Assembly: GCA_040905025.1 (NCBI GenBank)
Contig: JBBDSJ010000127.1
Span: 14,492-78,491 of the forward strand
Direction of reading: 5' to 3'
DNA length: 64,000 bases
From: JBBDSJ01 sp040905025
Lineage (GTDB): Bacteria > Pseudomonadota > Gammaproteobacteria > Methylohalomonadales > Methylohalomonadaceae
The notes beneath the pieces were generated by a model. It ran no database searches and had not been told where the DNA came from. It saw nothing but the letters and a program-made list of their open reading frames with translations. Below are positions 61,697 to 64,000 of this stretch, one piece after another. The position numbers and the translations under genes were made by a program. Positions within the stretch are counted from its first letter, which is position 1; every line of letters starts with the position of its first letter.

Positions 61697-63095
61697 ATCG
61701 ACCCCAATGCCTTGCAAACCCTGAGTGCGCTGTTCACACCGTCTTCATGAAAGCCAAAGCCCCAATAGGCACCACAGTAGTGCACACGATCATGGCCGCT
61801 GATTTCCGCATGGCGGGCTTGTGCGGCTACGGCGACAGCAGTGAACTGTGGATGCTGATACTGCAGGCGGCGCAATATTTTTGCGGGCGCAATATCGGCA
61901 GTACGATTCAGCGTGACGCAGATCGCTTCATCTGATTTCAGTGTTTGCAGGCTGTTCATGTAATAAGTCACTGTTGGCCGCGGTATGTCGCTGGCCGGAA
62001 TATGATAATTCCAGCTGGCCCAGGCGCGTTTGCAATGTGGCAACATGGCTGCATCCGTATGCAGGACAGTGTCATTGTCCTGGAATGTAATTGCTCCCAA
62101 TATGTCACGTTCAGCCGTTGTTGGCGACGCCAGCAGTTTCAGTGCCTGATCACTGTGACAGCCCAGGATGACATGATCATAACGGTCATGCTCACCACTC
62201 TGATTATGAATACTGACGGCGTCGCTGTGACGCCGCACTTCAGTCACGGCCGTCTTGCTGGCTACCCGCACCCGGCCATTAACTGCGGTCATTAATGCCC
62301 GCACATAGCTGTTAGAGCCGCCCTTGATCACACGCCACTGCGGACGATCATTAATATTGAGCATGCCGTGATTATGAAAAAACCGGACAAGAAACCGGAT
62401 CGGGTATTGCTCGACCAGTTCTCGCGGGGCCGACCAGAGTGCCGCACACATCGGGATCAGGTAATGATCCCGAAATTCATCTGAATACGATTTCTGCACA
62501 ACAAAATCGGCAAGGCTGGTCGTGTTGTCATCGCCGGCAAGCAAATCAGGCGCGGCCTTGTTGAAGCGCAGGATATCGCGCACCATGCGGTAGAAACCGG
62601 GTCTGAACAGATTCCGCCGTTGTGCGAACAGGGTGTTGATTGAGGTGCCGTTGTATTCCAGGCCTGTGCATGCACATTGCACACTGAAACTCATGGAAGT
62701 GGGTTGTGATTCGACTGCCAGTGTTTCCAGCAAACGGCTGAAGTTTGGATAGTTGCTGTGATTAAAAACAATAAAGCCGGTGTCAACATTAAAATGTTCA
62801 TTGCCGATCTCAACATTATGCGTATGGGTATGGCCACCAANNNNNNNNNNNNNNNNNNNNNNNNNNNNNNNNNNNNNNNNNNNNNNNNNNNNNNNNNNNN
62901 NNNNNNNNNNNNNNNNNNNNNNNNNNNNNNNNNNNNNNNNACATTAAAATGTTCATTGCCGATCTCAACATTATGCGTATGGGTATGGCCACCAAGATAA
63001 TCGTTGGCTTCATACAGCGTGACATGATGATCACGGCTTAACAGCCAGGTACATACCAGCCCGGAAATGCCGCTACCGACAATCGCAATACGCAT
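61690..63095 (-). CDS. FAD-dependent amine oxidase/desaturase-like protein, split by N gap
   Basis: The N-terminus reads MRIAIVGSGISGLVCTWLL (Rossmann FAD loop) then YEANDYLGGHTHTHNV. The rest includes DTGFIVFN, RWRVIKGGSNSYV-like QWRVIKGGSNSYVRAL, and the C-terminal VHYCGAYWGFGFHEDGVNSA. The given sequence contains 100 N (62841-62940) and changes frame across them. The 55 bases on either side of the gap are identical; merging them removes 155 bp, puts both parts in one frame and gives 416 residues. The gene is therefore almost certainly intact. It leads the DUF1365-Cfa-DUF2878-DUF1295 overlap series and probably acts on lipid acyl chains. Confidence 0.9.
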
Positions 63096-63118
63096 CTCGA
63101 CAATCCACTGGTTGCTAT

Positions 63119-64000
63119 TTAATTGTTTGCCAAGGCAGCACGGCGATGTTCCGGGACATCACGCAGACTGTGGATCAGTCCGAGCGATTGCATCAGACAC
63201 AGCAGGTAATACGTCACATCAATCTCCCACCAGAAAAATCCCTGACGGGCCGAACCGGGATAATGATGATGATTGTTATGCCAGCCTTCACCCAGCGTAA
63301 TCAGCGCCAGCCAGAAATTGTTACGGCTGTCATCACGGGTCGCATAACGGCGCTTGCCGGTACGGTGCGCCAGCGAGTTCACTGTAAAGGTGGCATGGAA
63401 CAGCACGACTGTCGAAATGCAGAAACCCCAGACCAGCATTTGCCAGCCATTCGTGCCGAGCGCCGGATAGGCAGCGGCGAGCCATTCACCCAGTCCGAAT
63501 AGTGCAACAGCCAGTATGATCGGTATCAACGTATCAAACCGATCCAGAAACCGCAGTTCCGGATATTTGGCCAGGTCCGGAATGGTTTTCCAGCGTGTCG
63601 CAAAATTGGCACGTGACAGGAACCAGCCGCTGTGACTCCAGAGAAAACCGTGGTGCCGGGGCGAGTGACTGTCTTCGGGAGCATCGGCATGGCGATGATG
63701 AACGCGATGATGCGCCGCCCACCACAGTGGCCCGCGCTGGACCGCGGTATTGCCTAATACAGCAAAGACGGTTTGCATGGGCCGACTGGCACGAAATGCC
63801 TTGTGTGCGAAATAACGATGATAGAACGCAGTGACAAAAAACATGCGGGCAAAATACAAAACAGCGGCGACGGTAACGGCCACCGGACTCCAGCCCACCC
63901 AGATCACTGCAAAACAGGCCAGATGCAAGCCTACGTACGGAATAACGCGGGGCCAATCAATGCTGTGTTGAGCCGGTGACTCGGCCGGCAGGTGTGTATC
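63119..64000 (-). CDS. Membrane fatty acid desaturase, N-terminus beyond right edge
   Basis: An acyl-lipid/acyl-CoA desaturase of the delta-9 type. All three histidine boxes are visible: HRYFAHK, HHRVHHRHAD and HNNHHHYPGS, with FFWWEIDVTYY after the last. Four membrane helices surround them. The frame stays open to base 64000 (begins DTHLPAESPAQH), so the true start lies outside; the in-frame TTG at 63928 is not a credible start. It would introduce the cis double bond that the downstream Cfa-type enzymes modify. It ends 23 bp before the FAD-oxidase gene. Confidence 0.92.
   Translation of the reverse strand, partial: DTHLPAESPAQHSIDWPRVIPYVGLHLACFAVIWVGWSPVAVTVAAVLYFARMFFVTAFYHRYFAHKAFRASRPMQTVFAVLGNTAVQRGPLWWAAHHRVHHRHADAPEDSHSPRHHGFLWSHSGWFLSRANFATRWKTIPDLAKYPELRFLDRFDTLIPIILAVALFGLGEWLAAAYPALGTNGWQMLVWGFCISTVVLFHATFTVNSLAHRTGKRRYATRDDSRNNFWLALITLGEGWHNNHHHYPGSARQGFFWWEIDVTYYLLCLMQSLGLIHSLRDVPEHRRAALANN

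Noticed and set aside
62841..62940. A real 100-bp unsequenced insertion splitting the FAD oxidase
   Set aside because: The flanks are identical over 55 bp and merging them restores one reading frame, so the N run is better explained as a scaffolding artefact.
1..64000. CRISPR arrays, tRNA or rRNA genes, prophage
   Set aside because: No regularly spaced repeats, cloverleaf-like sequences, rRNA segments or phage structural genes were recognised on reading; a dedicated tRNA and repeat scan was not possible.

Overview
The window reads as one scaffold of a gammaproteobacterial chromosome, probably a metagenome or draft assembly because it carries a 100-base N run at 62841-62940. The gene content and order (rng-yhdP-nudJ-mnmA, nrdR-ribD-ribE-ribB-ribH-nusB-thiL, glcDEF, fumC, acnA, pgi, dxs) are those of a free-living aerobic gammaproteobacterium. 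Hopanoid genes (hpnH, hpnB), a phosphonate cluster and two CFA-type lipid methyltransferases point to an unusual membrane. I cannot name the genus. No tRNA, rRNA, CRISPR array or transposase gene was seen.

Layout. 1-2096 is an accessory edge: two small cassette-like genes on the minus strand separated by an integron attC-like site that has been split by a 105-bp MITE-like insertion, a ParE/RelE-type toxin-antitoxin pair, and two 145-bp direct repeats that each carry the same promoter, Shine-Dalgarno sequence and short leader ORF. 2097-4314 is purine salvage (methylthioinosine phosphorylase and a hypoxanthine phosphoribosyltransferase with a DUF815 ATPase). 4511-6878 is an NfeD/ClpP-like protease and a slipin. 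7117-13911 is glyA, nrdR, the riboflavin genes, nusB and thiL. 13958-18290 holds a thioesterase, a DsrE-like lipoprotein, a class II amidotransferase, fumC and a CheY-like regulator. 18378-28619 (minus) is acnA and mnmA-nudJ-yhdP-rng. 28956-34484 (plus) is a GlgC-like protein and the glycolate oxidase genes glcD-(orphan)-glcE-glcF.

34523-41774 is an envelope and isoprenoid region: surface lipoprotein, mlaA, mlaC/hpnM, hpnB and hpnH on minus, with dxs divergent. 41813-46498 (minus) is a tight four-gene 2-aminoethylphosphonate pathway: a second nucleotidyltransferase, PEP mutase fused to a nucleotidyltransferase, phosphonopyruvate decarboxylase and AEP transaminase. 46827-54615 is a signalling region with an EAL protein and two paralogous Ser/Thr kinase-cyclic nucleotide-binding fusions that both read DFS in place of DFG, with pgi, a repeat-bearing membrane protein and a CBS protein between them. 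54626-64000 combines a photolyase, a VapBC pair and a lipid-modification operon (desaturase, FAD oxidase, DUF1365, Cfa, DUF2878, DUF1295, second Cfa-like enzyme).

The most interesting non-coding signals are (i) a pair of homologous multi-hairpin elements at about 14568-14720 and 56174-56385, whose stems covary and whose hexaloops match the CsrA/RsmA consensus, and (ii) the duplicated promoter-leader repeats beside the integron-like cassettes. The N gap is flanked by an exact 55-bp duplication. Merging the two copies restores a complete FAD-oxidase gene, so the gap is an assembly artefact.
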